The notes: generated from the sequence alone by a model not told the origin. Counted from the stretch's first letter, positions 53,052 through 61,842 are shown. The stretch is DNA of 64,000 nucleotides from Sutcliffiella tianshenii (GCF_016908565.1 NZ_JAFBED010000002.1:434001-498000); one strand, 5' to 3'. Made by a program: numbers and translations.

Positions 53052-54371
53052 TTATTTCGCACTTACTCTATTGTCTATCAATCTTACAGCCTTCCCTTCG
53101 GACCTCGGTATCGTTCCCGGTGGCACCACTTCGGCATGTACGGAAACATAGCATCCCGTTTTCATGACTTCCTCGATCTTCCGTGAAAGAAAAATGAAAT
53201 TCGCCTTATTTTCATGATCATCCAGACTGTCATAGTTCGTCTGTTTGATCTCCACCCGTACTTTCAGACAGTCGAGATTATTCTCCTTTGAAAGCAAAAG
53301 CTGATAATGTGGTGACAGTTCCGGAATGGTTAGGAGGTGATGCTCAATTTCAGAAGGAAATACATTTACACCACGGATGATCAGCATGTCGTCCACCCTT
53401 CCCTTTACCCGCGACATCTTGAGGGTCGTTCGTCCGCACTCACATCTTTCTTTTTTGATGGATGCAATATCCCCTGTGCGGTATCGAATGATAGGAAGTG
53501 CCTCTTTCGTCAGACTTGTAAAAACAAGCTCGCCTTCTTCGCCCATAGGAAGCACTTTAAGTGAAACTGGATCAATGATTTCCGTATAGAAATGGTCTTC
53601 TGCAATATGAAGGCCATCCTGTGCCTCATGGCATTCCATCGCCACACCGGGTCCGATCACTTCGCTTAGTCCATAAATGTCACAGGCTTTTATGTTCCAT
53701 TTACTCTCAAGGGTGATTCTCATTTCCTCTGACCAGGGTTCTGCCCCAAAAATGCCATATTTCAGGGAGGTCTCAGCAGGATTTTTCCCGAGCTGCTCCA
53801 TTTTTTCTGCAATAGCAAGCAGATAGGACGGAGTGCCGCAGATGACAGAAGGCTTGAAGTCCTCGATCAACTGAATCTGCCTTTGGGTATTTCCACCGGA
53901 AACTGGTACCGTCATCATACCTAGACGCTCGCTTCCATAATGAAGTCCAAGTCCTCCTGTAAAGAGTCCATATCCATATGCGTTATGGAGAAGTTCTCCT
54001 TTTTCCCCGCCCCCGATCGCTATGCTCCTCGCTACTATGTCACTCCACATATCAATATCCCTTTGTGTGTAAGCAACAACAGTAGGCTTGCCGCTCGTCC
54101 CTGAAGAGGCATGGAGCCTGACAATATCATTTCTGGGAACTGCAAAAAGACCGAAAGGATAGTTATCCCTGAGATCTTTCTTTGTTGTGAATGGAAGATG
54201 TTGAATGTCTTGGAGGGAAGAGATCTTGTCAGGCGATATCATCAGTTCATTAAATTTCTTTTGATAAAACTGGACATTCCTGTATACATGATCCAGGGTT
54301 TTCTTTAATCGTTCCAGCTGCAGTTCAGCCATGGTACTACCATCAGCTGTTTCTATTTCATGGAGAATCAT
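53052..54371 (-). CDS. paaK: Phenylacetate-CoA ligase
   Basis: The 439-residue adenylate-forming enzyme has the P-loop-like RLHASSGTSGKPTVVAYT, the YGLSEVIGPG motif, RYRTGDIASI and the C-terminal RVDDMLIIRGVNVFPSEIE. It activates phenylacetate with ATP and CoA. It is transcribed towards paaA but has its own upstream region; 87 bp including the paaA promoter separate the two genes. The region upstream carries AACGAAATAATACCG (54411-54425), a degenerate look-alike of the operator. If phenylpyruvate is converted directly to phenylacetyl-CoA, PaaK would serve free phenylacetate. Confidence 0.93.
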   Translation of the reverse strand: MILHEIETADGSTMAELQLERLKKTLDHVYRNVQFYQKKFNELMISPDKISSLQDIQHLPFTTKKDLRDNYPFGLFAVPRNDIVRLHASSGTSGKPTVVAYTQRDIDMWSDIVARSIAIGGGEKGELLHNAYGYGLFTGGLGLHYGSERLGMMTVPVSGGNTQRQIQLIEDFKPSVICGTPSYLLAIAEKMEQLGKNPAETSLKYGIFGAEPWSEEMRITLESKWNIKACDIYGLSEVIGPGVAMECHEAQDGLHIAEDHFYTEIIDPVSLKVLPMGEEGELVFTSLTKEALPIIRYRTGDIASIKKERCECGRTTLKMSRVKGRVDDMLIIRGVNVFPSEIEHHLLTIPELSPHYQLLLSKENNLDCLKVRVEIKQTNYDSLDDHENKANFIFLSRKIEEVMKTGCYVSVHAEVVPPGTIPRSEGKAVRLIDNRVSAK

Positions 54372-54525
54372 CGTACCACCCGCCTTGTTATTCTAGCAAA
54401 AAATTAGTATAACGAAATAATACCGTCATGAAAGTTTATGTAATATATTATGTTCAACATAAAAATAACGTTCAACTATTCAAATGTCAATATATTTTCA
54501 GAATATTTGATAGATTCGAAGCCAA

Positions 54526-54565
54526 AGAAAAAAGCCGCTGAGGCACACATCATGCCCAGCAGCTT
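54526..54565 (-). terminator. Terminator of the bshB2 gene
   Basis: On the minus strand AAGCTGCTG pairs with CAGCGGCTT (one mismatch), and is followed by TTTTTCTTTGG. Confidence 0.75.
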
Positions 54566-54582
54566 CTAATCTTCATCAGTTT

Positions 54583-55248
54583 CTAATCTTCATAGGTCCA
54601 GAAAGTTTCACGGTACAGCCAATCCTCTATTTCAGGGGAATTTTCCTTTAACTGCTTTTCCATCAGTTCCACCCAACCGCTTGTTTGGGACTTATGTGCT
54701 TTGATGGCCTTCAGCTTGTCTTCCGCAACATCCCTTATATCAATCGTAATATCAGGGGGGCCAATCAGATCAACGCTGTTTTTCAGTATGGCTTTTCCAT
54801 AGATGACCGGTCTTTCTTCTTTTGGCATGCGTGAAACTGCAAGTGCAGCAGCATTGCTCATCGCATCATGATCCGGATGCACACCATGCATTGGATAAAA
54901 GGTTAAAAGCAAGGACGGTTTCACTTCCTCCAACACTTTTCCTATGATGTCCGCCAAATAGTTCTCATCTTCAAACTCGAGCGTCTTATCATGTAATCCC
55001 AGCATCCTTAGATCCTGGATGCCCATTACCTTACATGCATCCACAAGCTCTTTCTTTCTTACTTCCGGCAGCGTTTCCCTGTTGGCAAATAGCGGATTCC
55101 CTAAATTTCTCCCCATTTGTCCAAGTGTGCCGCAAAGGTAGGTGACGGGAACGCCACTTTGAGTGAATTGCTTTATTGTACCGGATGAGCTGAAAGCCTC
55201 ATCGTCAGGATGTGGAAATACTACCAGTACGTGCTTTTCTGCTTGCAT
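54583..55248 (-). CDS. bshB2: Bacillithiol biosynthesis deacetylase BshB2
   Basis: The 221-residue LmbE/PIG-L-type zinc deacetylase has the metal motif VFPHPDDEAF, the GQMGRNLGNP segment and TFYPMHGVHPDHDAM. Size and neighbour (yojF) match B. subtilis YojG/BshB2. It removes the acetyl group from GlcNAc-malate in bacillithiol synthesis and may process bacillithiol conjugates. It starts at ATG 55248 after AAGGAG; an upstream in-frame start at 55269 lacks a site. Confidence 0.9.
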   Translation of the reverse strand: MQAEKHVLVVFPHPDDEAFSSSGTIKQFTQSGVPVTYLCGTLGQMGRNLGNPLFANRETLPEVRKKELVDACKVMGIQDLRMLGLHDKTLEFEDENYLADIIGKVLEEVKPSLLLTFYPMHGVHPDHDAMSNAAALAVSRMPKEERPVIYGKAILKNSVDLIGPPDITIDIRDVAEDKLKAIKAHKSQTSGWVELMEKQLKENSPEIEDWLYRETFWTYED

Positions 55249-55285
55249 ATCAAATCTCTCCTTTTTCACGAGAGGTACGTTCTTT

Positions 55286-55627
55286 TTAGAAAGGCTCTCT
55301 GCTTAACTGAAGTGCCACTGCCAATTTACCTTCGGGATTCAATCCGGCTAACAGTAGGCGGTTCTTCTCATCTATTTCATAATGGGTCACACCTTCTGCA
55401 TACACCCAACCATGTTCCAACTTCAATCCTACTCTGTACGGATTGATTCCGATTATTTTTCCCCGTTCAAACCTTATGCTGACATTCCGGATGAATGCAC
55501 CAACAGGCAACCCGGTATTGTGATGTCCTGCATAAGCACCATTCGTCGTCTCGAGGTGCAGAAACACATCTGCATTTGCCAGCTTATCCAATTCGGTTTG
55601 TACAAGCGTCTGATCTATAAGCTTCAT
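55286..55627 (-). CDS. yojF: YojF-like DUF1806 protein
   Basis: The 113-residue protein resembles B. subtilis YojF (DUF1806), with HLETTNGAYAGHHNTGLPVGAFIRN and VGLKLEHGWVYAEGVTHYE. It lies 37 bp upstream of bshB2 on the same strand, as in B. subtilis. The function is unknown; it may support bacillithiol metabolism. It starts at ATG 55627 after GGAGG. Confidence 0.87.
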   Translation of the reverse strand: MKLIDQTLVQTELDKLANADVFLHLETTNGAYAGHHNTGLPVGAFIRNVSIRFERGKIIGINPYRVGLKLEHGWVYAEGVTHYEIDEKNRLLLAGLNPEGKLAVALQLSREPF

Positions 55628-55724
55628 AATATCCTCCAACACCTTTTTCTTCCTGAAAGTTAATTCCTATATACAGTGTATAATAAGATACTCCCAATTG
55701 CGAAATGGTTTGCTTCTAAATGAT

Positions 55725-55757
55725 AAAAAAAGAATGACCCTGTACTATCAGTCATTC
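55725..55757 (-). terminator. Terminator of the mhqD-like gene
   Basis: On the minus strand GAATGAC pairs with GTCATTC around a 12-nt loop, followed by TTTTTTTATCA. Confidence 0.75.
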
Positions 55758-55768
55758 CTAATTTTTCC

Positions 55769-56371
55769 TTACTTAAGTTGGTCATACCATTTCTTTGAAG
55801 CTGCCACTTCGGAATGTGTGAGCTGGTGGCCTTGATATTCCCAGTGGACTTCTACCTGAGCGTGTGCACCGGTAAGCAAGCTGGATAATTCTTCTGTTTC
55901 GGATGCAGGGCAAATCGGATCATTTTTTCCTGCTCCGATGAACACAGGTGTAGAACTGAGGTCAGGAAAGGCGACACCTCTTCTAGGCACCATCGGATGG
56001 TAAAGAATGGCACCTTTCAGGCTATTCTCAAAGTGGAAAAGAAGACTTCCCGCGATATTCGCTCCATTGGAATAACCGACAGCCATTACTTGTTGGCGGT
56101 CGAATCCGTATGTTCCGGCTGCCTCGTCAAGGAACTGATGAAGCTCTTTTGTTCGAAAAATAAGATCCTGTTCATCAAAAACCCCTTCCGCCAGCCGTTT
56201 AAAGAAGCGGGGCATTCCATTTTCGGATACATTCCCCCTGACACTCAGGACTGATGCATCAGGGTCAATCAATTCTGCTACAGGCAAAAGATCGTTTTCT
56301 GTTCCACCTGTTCCATGCAAAAGTAACAATACCTTATCTGACCCCTTCTTGAAAATATGTTTTAACGTCAT
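55769..56371 (-). CDS. mhqD: MhqD-like carboxylesterase/hydrolase
   Basis: The 200-residue alpha/beta hydrolase has LLLLHGTGGTENDLLPVA, the nucleophile elbow AVGYSNGANIAGSLL, Asp in FIGAGKNDPICPA and His in WEYQGHQLTHSEV. Length and sequence fit B. subtilis MhqD (YodD), a hydrolase induced by catechol and quinones. The palindromic MhqR box just upstream supports this. Homogentisate and related catabolites autoxidise to quinones, so such a gene suits this strain. It starts at ATG 56371 after AAGGAGG. Confidence 0.85.
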   Translation of the reverse strand: MTLKHIFKKGSDKVLLLLHGTGGTENDLLPVAELIDPDASVLSVRGNVSENGMPRFFKRLAEGVFDEQDLIFRTKELHQFLDEAAGTYGFDRQQVMAVGYSNGANIAGSLLFHFENSLKGAILYHPMVPRRGVAFPDLSSTPVFIGAGKNDPICPASETEELSSLLTGAHAQVEVHWEYQGHQLTHSEVAASKKWYDQLK

Positions 56372-56409
56372 AAGCCGTTTCCTCCTTATTATCAAGCATG
56401 ATAGCTTAA

Positions 56410-56427
56410 TATCTTGAATTCGAGATA
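56410..56427. promoter_or_regulatory. MhqR operator
   Basis: TATCTTGAATTCGAGATA is an 18-bp palindrome (one mismatch) and matches the B. subtilis MhqR box TATCTCGAATTCGAGATA. It lies 38 bp upstream of the mhqD start. MhqR is a MarR-type repressor released by quinones; its gene is not in the window. Confidence 0.85.
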
Positions 56428-56527
56428 ATATCAGTATAATGAAATCTATTTGTTCCGTCAAGGAAACACGTTATTAACCCCTCCCCCACATGAAGAATAA
56501 AATATATAAAAAAGCAAAGGAGCTATC

Positions 56528-57037
56528 ATGATGTTTCCATGGAACAAAATGTTTCCTTTCCCTAAAGAATATATGAAAGAGGATATCTTCAAGCAATCGG
56601 ATGTGGAGAAACTGATGAAAAAAGCCATGGGAGGGCATTTACCCCCTAACCCGGGAAAACTGATGCAATCTCATGATTTTTTTGAGCAATCGTTTGATCT
56701 CTTGAATCGTGTCCAAGAGAAAAAGAAGCAGAAGAAAAAACCGAACTTCCAATCTGATGTATTTGAAACACATGAGGATGTAATCGTTCGATTTCCCCTT
56801 GCTTCAGAGGAAAAGCTTGGTGAACTGGTTATTTACCACGATGCTTCCACCTGCTATCTGGAAAACGTCCCGAACAGTGGTAATAAGCAGGAGATAAAAC
56901 TCCCATGCATGGTGAAGTCATCAGGCTCTATTGCCAAATACAAAAACGGCATTTTGGAGATAAGAATTCCAAAAGAAACGAACAATGCCAAGACAAAGGT
57001 CCCGATAGAAATTATCAAGCCTTCAAAAAAGAAATAG
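56528..57037 (+). CDS. Hsp20/alpha-crystallin-like protein, possibly spore-associated
   Basis: The 169-residue protein has a variable N-terminal half and a C-terminal part (about 78-165) with the alpha-crystallin beta-sandwich pattern: VFETHEDVIVRFPLASEE, then IAKYKNGILEIRIPKE, where G-I-L resembles the conserved G-V-L motif. Similar divergent Hsp20 proteins in Bacillus are linked to the spore coat. A chaperone role is not certain. It starts at ATG 56528 after AAAGGAG. Confidence 0.7.
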   Translation: MMFPWNKMFPFPKEYMKEDIFKQSDVEKLMKKAMGGHLPPNPGKLMQSHDFFEQSFDLLNRVQEKKKQKKKPNFQSDVFETHEDVIVRFPLASEEKLGELVIYHDASTCYLENVPNSGNKQEIKLPCMVKSSGSIAKYKNGILEIRIPKETNNAKTKVPIEIIKPSKKK

Positions 57038-57065
57038 AGGTTTAGCCAATAGCCTCCTCTATTTC
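57024..57065. terminator. Terminator between convergent genes
   Basis: GAAATAGAGG pairs with CCTCTATTTC around a 15-nt loop. On the minus strand it is followed by TTTTTTGAAGG, so it mainly terminates the 57-58 kb gene. Confidence 0.75.
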
Positions 57066-57074
57066 TCCCAATGC

Positions 57075-58187
57075 CTATAACTGTTCCAGCAGCTTTTCCA
57101 AATCGACTGTCCAGGGCTCTTCGATCGTCGGACGATAAAGGGCAAAGGTTACCGATTTATTGGTTGTACCACTTTTTCGATGTACCTGAAGCTTCACTGT
57201 GATGGGATACGTCAGCTTGGTACTCCCATCCTCTTTAGGAAGATCGGACAACCTTTTGATCAATTCAATCTCTTCCAATTCTTCTAAATGCTCATCCAAC
57301 AGAATGCGGTTTCTATCATCAAGGATTGGGGATAGGATGAACCAGTCATGCTGGTGGATGGAAAGCACCGTCGCATCTACTATTTCCTGTGGTGAGAGCT
57401 TCTGTGTATGGTCCAGCCATTCACCAGAAGCTTTTTTTATCATGATGGAATGGGCATGGTCCATTTTCCTGGACTTATGGGTTATGCTGTCCTGAAAGTG
57501 GATACAGAAATGCCCTGGAAACCCGTTTTTCAATGCACCTTGTCCGTGGGGCATTCCATGCATGGAACCTGCAAATTGACCAGTTTCGGATAGGACAAGG
57601 ATTGCTCTCCTGTCCCAGCTCCAGGTACCACGATAGATCTTTTTCATGATTTTCGTATCGTCGTGTGTCAATGGCTGCACATCTGCATGATATGATCCTG
57701 CTCTTCGTTGGACTTCAAAAGACAATCCAGTATCAAGATCAAGTACCTTAAAGACACTGTATCTAGGCAGAAGTTGATTGGCATCTTTCCAGGTAATCAG
57801 TTCCCCATAATGGTTCTTATGCAGCTTCTTCATATCCTTCGAAAGTCGCTTTTTATTTTCTTCCTTTAAGGGTAAAAGTATTTTATTGGCAGTTCTATCG
57901 TAAACGTTAAGCTGGTGATCTATGGCGTAAGCCACATTTTCATTTATCCTTATGAATGTGTCAGTCGGGGGTATTGGATATGAAATTTCTTTCCATTTTC
58001 CCTTCTGAACATTCTTCCTTATCTGCTTCGGTAATGGCATGGCTGTTGAATAACCTGATTCTAAGGATGTTTGGATTACATATTCCCATGTATCCTTCTG
58101 TCCAATGGCTGCAACGGAGGAACCATACCAATTCAAACCGATCAGTACAGCAACTAGTATAAATAACGAGCAAAGAATCCTCTTCAC
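57075..58187 (-). CDS. Unknown secreted protein
   Basis: The 370-residue protein has an N-terminal signal peptide or anchor (hydrophobic LFILVAVLIGLNWYG) and a largely hydrophilic extracytoplasmic body with no recognised domain. A segment WSWDRRAILVLSETGQFAG lies in the central part. It starts at GTG 58187, nine bases after GAGG. Monocistronic. Confidence 0.65.
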   Translation of the reverse strand: MKRILCSLFILVAVLIGLNWYGSSVAAIGQKDTWEYVIQTSLESGYSTAMPLPKQIRKNVQKGKWKEISYPIPPTDTFIRINENVAYAIDHQLNVYDRTANKILLPLKEENKKRLSKDMKKLHKNHYGELITWKDANQLLPRYSVFKVLDLDTGLSFEVQRRAGSYHADVQPLTHDDTKIMKKIYRGTWSWDRRAILVLSETGQFAGSMHGMPHGQGALKNGFPGHFCIHFQDSITHKSRKMDHAHSIMIKKASGEWLDHTQKLSPQEIVDATVLSIHQHDWFILSPILDDRNRILLDEHLEELEEIELIKRLSDLPKEDGSTKLTYPITVKLQVHRKSGTTNKSVTFALYRPTIEEPWTVDLEKLLEQL

Positions 58188-58313
58188 TACCGGAAACCTC
58201 CTGAATTATAATGAATACCTTTGTTATTTTGTCATAGATAGAAAAAAGTATGTTCTATTTTTTTTCGTACACATTAGTAATAGGAACTTTTTAAGAAAAA
58301 AGGTGAGACACTG

Positions 58314-59045
58314 ATGGTTCAGGCATTGTTTTGGGGAGCAATTGCAGGGCTTTCTCTCATATTGGGAGCAATTGTAGGTTTATTTGTACCTTTACCGAGA
58401 AAATTGACCGGGTTCATTATGGCATTCGGGACAGGAGTACTAATTGGCGCAGCAGCGTTTGAACTATTGGGTGAAATTGAAGTGGCCTCAGGCTATAGTT
58501 ATGTTATATTTGGATTTCTTATCGGAGCGATCCTTTTTACTGCAGCAGAACTACTGATAAGTAAAAAAGGCGGTAAAGAACGCAAACGGTCCAAAGAGAA
58601 GGAGAGCGATCATTCTGGCTTGGCCATTTTTATCGGTTCCATCATTGATGCAATACCGGAGTCGATCATAATCGGTGTGAGTATCCTGAAGGATCATACG
58701 GTAAGCTGGGTAATTGTGTTGGCAATTTTCATCAGTAATTTTCCCGAAGCCCTTTCAAGCTCTGTCGGATTAAAAAAGGACGGATATACTACCAGGAAAA
58801 TACTATTTATGTGGATTATTGTTTTCGGCTTAACCTCCTTAAGCTCTTTTATGGGTTATGTCGCATTCAAAGAACTGGGCGGGGAGTATATGTATCTTGT
58901 CAGCGGCTTGGCTGCGGGAGGCATCATTGCAATGGTTGCCTCCACAATGATGCCGGAAGCCTTTGAAGAAGGCGGTCCAATAGTAGGACTTCTATCAGCA
59001 CTCGGACTACTCTGTTCGTATATATTATCCAGCGGAATCATTTAA
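58314..59045 (+). CDS. ZIP-family metal transporter
   Basis: The 243-residue protein has about eight transmembrane helices, a charged cytosolic loop (about 75-100) and the ZIP metal-site motifs: SIIDAIPESIIIG in helix 4 and SNFPEALSSSVGL in helix 5. Families of this type move divalent metals such as Zn2+ or Mn2+ into the cytoplasm. The usual helix 4 His is replaced in this short form. It starts at ATG 58314 after AAAGGTGAG. Confidence 0.82.
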   Translation: MVQALFWGAIAGLSLILGAIVGLFVPLPRKLTGFIMAFGTGVLIGAAAFELLGEIEVASGYSYVIFGFLIGAILFTAAELLISKKGGKERKRSKEKESDHSGLAIFIGSIIDAIPESIIIGVSILKDHTVSWVIVLAIFISNFPEALSSSVGLKKDGYTTRKILFMWIIVFGLTSLSSFMGYVAFKELGGEYMYLVSGLAAGGIIAMVASTMMPEAFEEGGPIVGLLSALGLLCSYILSSGII

Positions 59046-59047
59046 AA

Positions 59048-59071
59048 ACCCCGCGAAAAATATCGCGGGGT
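59048..59071. terminator. Bidirectional terminator
   Basis: ACCCCGCGA pairs perfectly with TCGCGGGGT around a 6-nt loop, between the convergent ZIP and carboxypeptidase genes. Confidence 0.85.
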
Positions 59072-59079
59072 CATTTGTC

Positions 59080-59943
59080 TTATTGTTTAATGGCTCTATC
59101 AAAAAATTCTTCAAGAGTAATATCATGCTTATGGATATACTCTGCTACCTCTTTCCCGACATAACGCAGGTGCCAGGGCTCATATTGGTAGCCTGTTACG
59201 ACTTCTTTTCCTTTCGGATAACGGATGATGAAGCCGTGTTTATAAGCATTTTGCTTCACCCATTGGCCTTCAGGTGTTTCACCGAATTCCTCAGTCAGAT
59301 CAAGTGCATTCGACCTGCTGGATATGTCCATGGTCAGACCCGTCTGGTGCTCACTATGTCCAGGGATTGCGGAGAAGGTATTCGTTTTTTCCTCTCCCCA
59401 TTTTTTCACATAGCTATTATAAACGCCATATTGCGTTTCATAGGAACGGTATCCGGAAACAGCAAAAAGTTCGACGTTTTCACTTGTTGCAGCTGCGAAC
59501 AAGTCCTCTAATGCCCGTGCTGCTTCTTCCCTCAAGTATTTCTTCTCATAATCGCCTTCAAATGAAAACGCAACATTTGGGATGGTCAAATCTGCAGGCA
59601 CGTAGTCGGCGGGCAACGCTTGGTTTTTGTTGACGACTAGCAGGATGTTATCTGTATTTTCGATGACTTTTTCCTGGTTCAGTACAGTAAAGTACTCTTC
59701 ATCGAGTGCATACTCATTTTCATTTATCGGAGGGGCTTCAGGTTCCTTTTCAGGTTCTCCCTGGACACCTTCCGTTTCATCTGGTGATTTATCCTTTTCA
59801 GCCGGTACCTCTTCAGATACGTTTGCATTGTTTTCTTCTCCGCTGAATTTCTCCCAGAATTTCCAGTCTATATCCTTGATTTGTTGGGAGCATCCACTTA
59901 GTAAAGAGACACTCACAAAAGCCGCAACAATTTTTAATTTCAT
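59080..59943 (-). CDS. Lipoprotein D-alanyl-D-alanine carboxypeptidase, VanY/LdcB family
   Basis: The 287-residue protein has a lipobox (LLSGCS, Cys18), an acidic low-complexity linker (about 34-75) and an M15B VanY-type domain. Zn ligands and catalytic residues lie in GHSEHQTGLTMDIS and WHLRYVGKEVAEYI. It trims peptide stems of the cell wall from the membrane's outer face. It corresponds to B. subtilis YodJ by type and by neighbourhood with deoD and yodL. Confidence 0.87.
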   Translation of the reverse strand: MKLKIVAAFVSVSLLSGCSQQIKDIDWKFWEKFSGEENNANVSEEVPAEKDKSPDETEGVQGEPEKEPEAPPINENEYALDEEYFTVLNQEKVIENTDNILLVVNKNQALPADYVPADLTIPNVAFSFEGDYEKKYLREEAARALEDLFAAATSENVELFAVSGYRSYETQYGVYNSYVKKWGEEKTNTFSAIPGHSEHQTGLTMDISSRSNALDLTEEFGETPEGQWVKQNAYKHGFIIRYPKGKEVVTGYQYEPWHLRYVGKEVAEYIHKHDITLEEFFDRAIKQ

Positions 59944-60000
59944 GATGATCTCACCTTTTTAAAGTTGTTTATTTCTATATTTAATACAATTATGTTTATA

Positions 60001-60036
60001 AAAAAAATAAAATGCCTCACTTTTTTAGCGAAGCAT
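60001..60036 (-). terminator. Weak terminator downstream of the YjbQ-like gene
   Basis: On the minus strand ATGCTTCGC pairs (with two G-U pairs) with GTGAGGCAT around a 7-nt loop, followed by TTTATTTTTTTT. Confidence 0.6.
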
Positions 60037-60116
60037 ACTTAAGTATTCTACCATTAAATTTTATTATCGTAAAAAGATTTACTATAGAAATATATTACTT
60101 TTCATCAAGATACGAC

Positions 60117-60524
60117 TTACGGCCTATTCATGAAGAATTTCAAGTGGACAGTCCTTGTTCTGGGACCATCAAACTCACAAAAGAAAATGCCCTGCCATGT
60201 ACCGAGTAAAAGCTCGCCATTTTCAATGATGATCTGTTGCGAACTCCCGACCGTAATCGCTTTTAAATGAGCTGCGGTATTTCCTTCCATATGCATATAC
60301 TTTGGATGGTCCCAAGGATATACTTCATCTAATCTCATTTGCACATCTGATACGACATCGGGATCTGCATTTTCGTTTATCGTAATTCCTGCGGTAGTGT
60401 GTGGACAATACACAAGTACACTGCCATCCACTATTGACGATTTTTCAAGCTCTTTTTGCACCTGTTCGGTTATGTCCTGCCATTCATCCCTGGCACTTGT
60501 CGTAATGTTTAATTTACACAGCAT
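60117..60524 (-). CDS. YjbQ-family protein (UPF0047)
   Basis: The 135-residue protein matches YjbQ/UPF0047: [38 protein letters not shown] and [16 protein letters not shown]. The conserved histidines suggest a metal site. The E. coli protein has weak thiamine-phosphate synthase activity; the physiological role is unclear. It starts at ATG 60524 after GGGAGG. Confidence 0.88.
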   Translation of the reverse strand: MLCKLNITTSARDEWQDITEQVQKELEKSSIVDGSVLVYCPHTTAGITINENADPDVVSDVQMRLDEVYPWDHPKYMHMEGNTAAHLKAITVGSSQQIIIENGELLLGTWQGIFFCEFDGPRTRTVHLKFFMNRP

Positions 60525-60541
60525 ACAAAATTTCCTCCCTT

Positions 60542-60575
60542 AAAAAATATAGCCCTTGATTCAATCAAGGGCTAT
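60542..60575 (-). terminator. Terminator of deoD
   Basis: ATAGCCCTTGAT pairs perfectly with ATCAAGGGCTAT around a 3-nt loop. On the minus strand it is followed by ATTTTTTAAGG. Confidence 0.88.
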
Positions 60576-60583
60576 CTCATCCA

Positions 60584-61288
60584 TTATTTTTTGATTACTG
60601 CTTCGAGTGCCACTTCCATCATGTCACTGAATGTGGATTGACGCTCCTCGGAAGTTGTCTCTTCACCTGTAAGGATGTGGTCACTTACAGTGAGTACTGA
60701 TAGTGCATTTCTTCCATACTTAGCAGCAAGTGTATAGAGGGCAGCGGATTCCATTTCGATAGCAAGGATGCCATATTTCGCCCATTTCTCAAGGTCACCA
60801 TTATCATTGTAGAACATATCTGCAGTAAAGACATTACCGACTTTCAGGTTCAGGCCTTTTTCTACACCTACATCATAAGCTTTTTTAAGTAAGTCGAAGT
60901 TGGCAGTAGGAGCATAGTCCACACCGCCGAATGTCAAACGGTTCATCTGGGAATCAGTAGATGCACTCATTGCAAGAATGACATCACGGACCTTAACGTC
61001 CTTTTGAATCGCGCCGCACGTACCAACCCGAATGAGATTTTGAACATTATATTCATTCATCAATTCGTTGATGTAGATGCTAATGGAAGGTACCCCCATC
61101 CCAGTACCCTGTACGGAAATGCGTTCCCCTTTATAAGTTCCAGTAAAACCAAGCATACCTCTTACTTCATTATAACAAACTGCATCTTCCAAAAAGGTTT
61201 CCGCAATATATTTTGCCCGTAACGGATCTCCAGGCAAAAGGATCGTTTCTGCAATTTCACCTTGTTTTGCTCCAATATGTACACTCAT
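60584..61288 (-). CDS. deoD: Purine-nucleoside phosphorylase
   Basis: The 234-residue hexameric-type enzyme has [53 protein letters not shown] and the catalytic Asp in TVSDHIL. It cleaves purine (deoxy)ribonucleosides with phosphate. ATG 61288 follows AGGAGG; an earlier in-frame start at 61309 would cover the site. Confidence 0.94.
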   Translation of the reverse strand: MSVHIGAKQGEIAETILLPGDPLRAKYIAETFLEDAVCYNEVRGMLGFTGTYKGERISVQGTGMGVPSISIYINELMNEYNVQNLIRVGTCGAIQKDVKVRDVILAMSASTDSQMNRLTFGGVDYAPTANFDLLKKAYDVGVEKGLNLKVGNVFTADMFYNDNGDLEKWAKYGILAIEMESAALYTLAAKYGRNALSVLTVSDHILTGEETTSEERQSTFSDMMEVALEAVIKK

Positions 61289-61493
61289 CGTGTTACCTCC
61301 TAAATACATCGATCAAAAGTTCATTTATTATTTTCAGCCACTGTGGGTGCGTTTACATCCAAAGAGTGACAAACAATACTATACCATATCTTTCCCCTGT
61401 TTCAAAAGAATCTCTCCATCAGATATGAATTCATTATAGGGTTTCGGCAAAATATAAAAAGGAATTAAAAACACGTACTGAAAGGAGATCCTT

Positions 61494-61601
61494 ATGAAAA
61501 AGAAACTTCGTCAGGCTGTGGAGCATGCCAATGCAACGAACACAACAAAAAAGAAAACAGCGGAACCTCACACTTCCAAAAGAGACAAATTGCAAAGCTG
61601 A
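61494..61601 (+). CDS. Small basic protein, 35 residues
   Basis: A short ORF with a strong AAAGGAG ribosome binding site before ATG 61494. The product MKKKLRQAVEHANATNTTKK... is rich in Lys, Thr and Asn, without hydrophobic spans. The composition recalls minor small acid-soluble spore proteins, but no family match is claimed. Confidence 0.55.
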   Translation: MKKKLRQAVEHANATNTTKKKTAEPHTSKRDKLQS

Positions 61602-61643
61602 TCCAGTTTTTATAAATATATAGAAATTACAGGAGGTTTAACA

Positions 61644-61787
61644 ATGGGAAAAAAACATCGTAATCGTATCAATGGACAGAAGAAAAACAATCACATCTCT
61701 CCTGATGCGATCGAGGCAGAGCATACTGCACATAAAAAAGAACACTCTCCAAAAGGTCGTAAAAACGGCCCTGGAAACCACCTATAA
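61644..61787 (+). CDS. Small basic protein, 47 residues
   Basis: Preceded by a consensus AGGAGG site before ATG 61644. The product is highly basic and His/Asn/Lys-rich (MGKKHRNRINGQKKNNH..., ending SPKGRKNGPGNHL). It lies 42 bp after the 35-residue gene and is followed by a long hairpin, so the two probably form one small transcript. A spore-associated role is possible but unproven. Confidence 0.6.
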   Translation: MGKKHRNRINGQKKNNHISPDAIEAEHTAHKKEHSPKGRKNGPGNHL

Positions 61788-61795
61788 TCTTTACA

Positions 61796-61831
61796 CAGGA
61801 TAAGGCAGTCAACGATGACTGCCTTATCCTG
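61796..61831. terminator. Long hairpin after the small basic genes
   Basis: CAGGATAAGGCAGTCA pairs perfectly with TGACTGCCTTATCCTG around a 4-nt loop. It lacks a clear U-run on either strand, but lies between convergent genes and probably terminates both. Confidence 0.7.
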
Positions 61832-61842
61832 CGTATCCTATA

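Noticed and set aside
54411-54425. Copy of the shared operator upstream of paaK
   Set aside because: AACGAAATAATACCG resembles part of the motif but lacks the inverted arms, and the paaK promoter could not be defined.
54583-55248. LmbE-type deacetylase acting in the phenylacetate pathway
   Set aside because: Size, motifs and the yojF neighbour identify bacillithiol BshB2; proximity to paaK is probably incidental.
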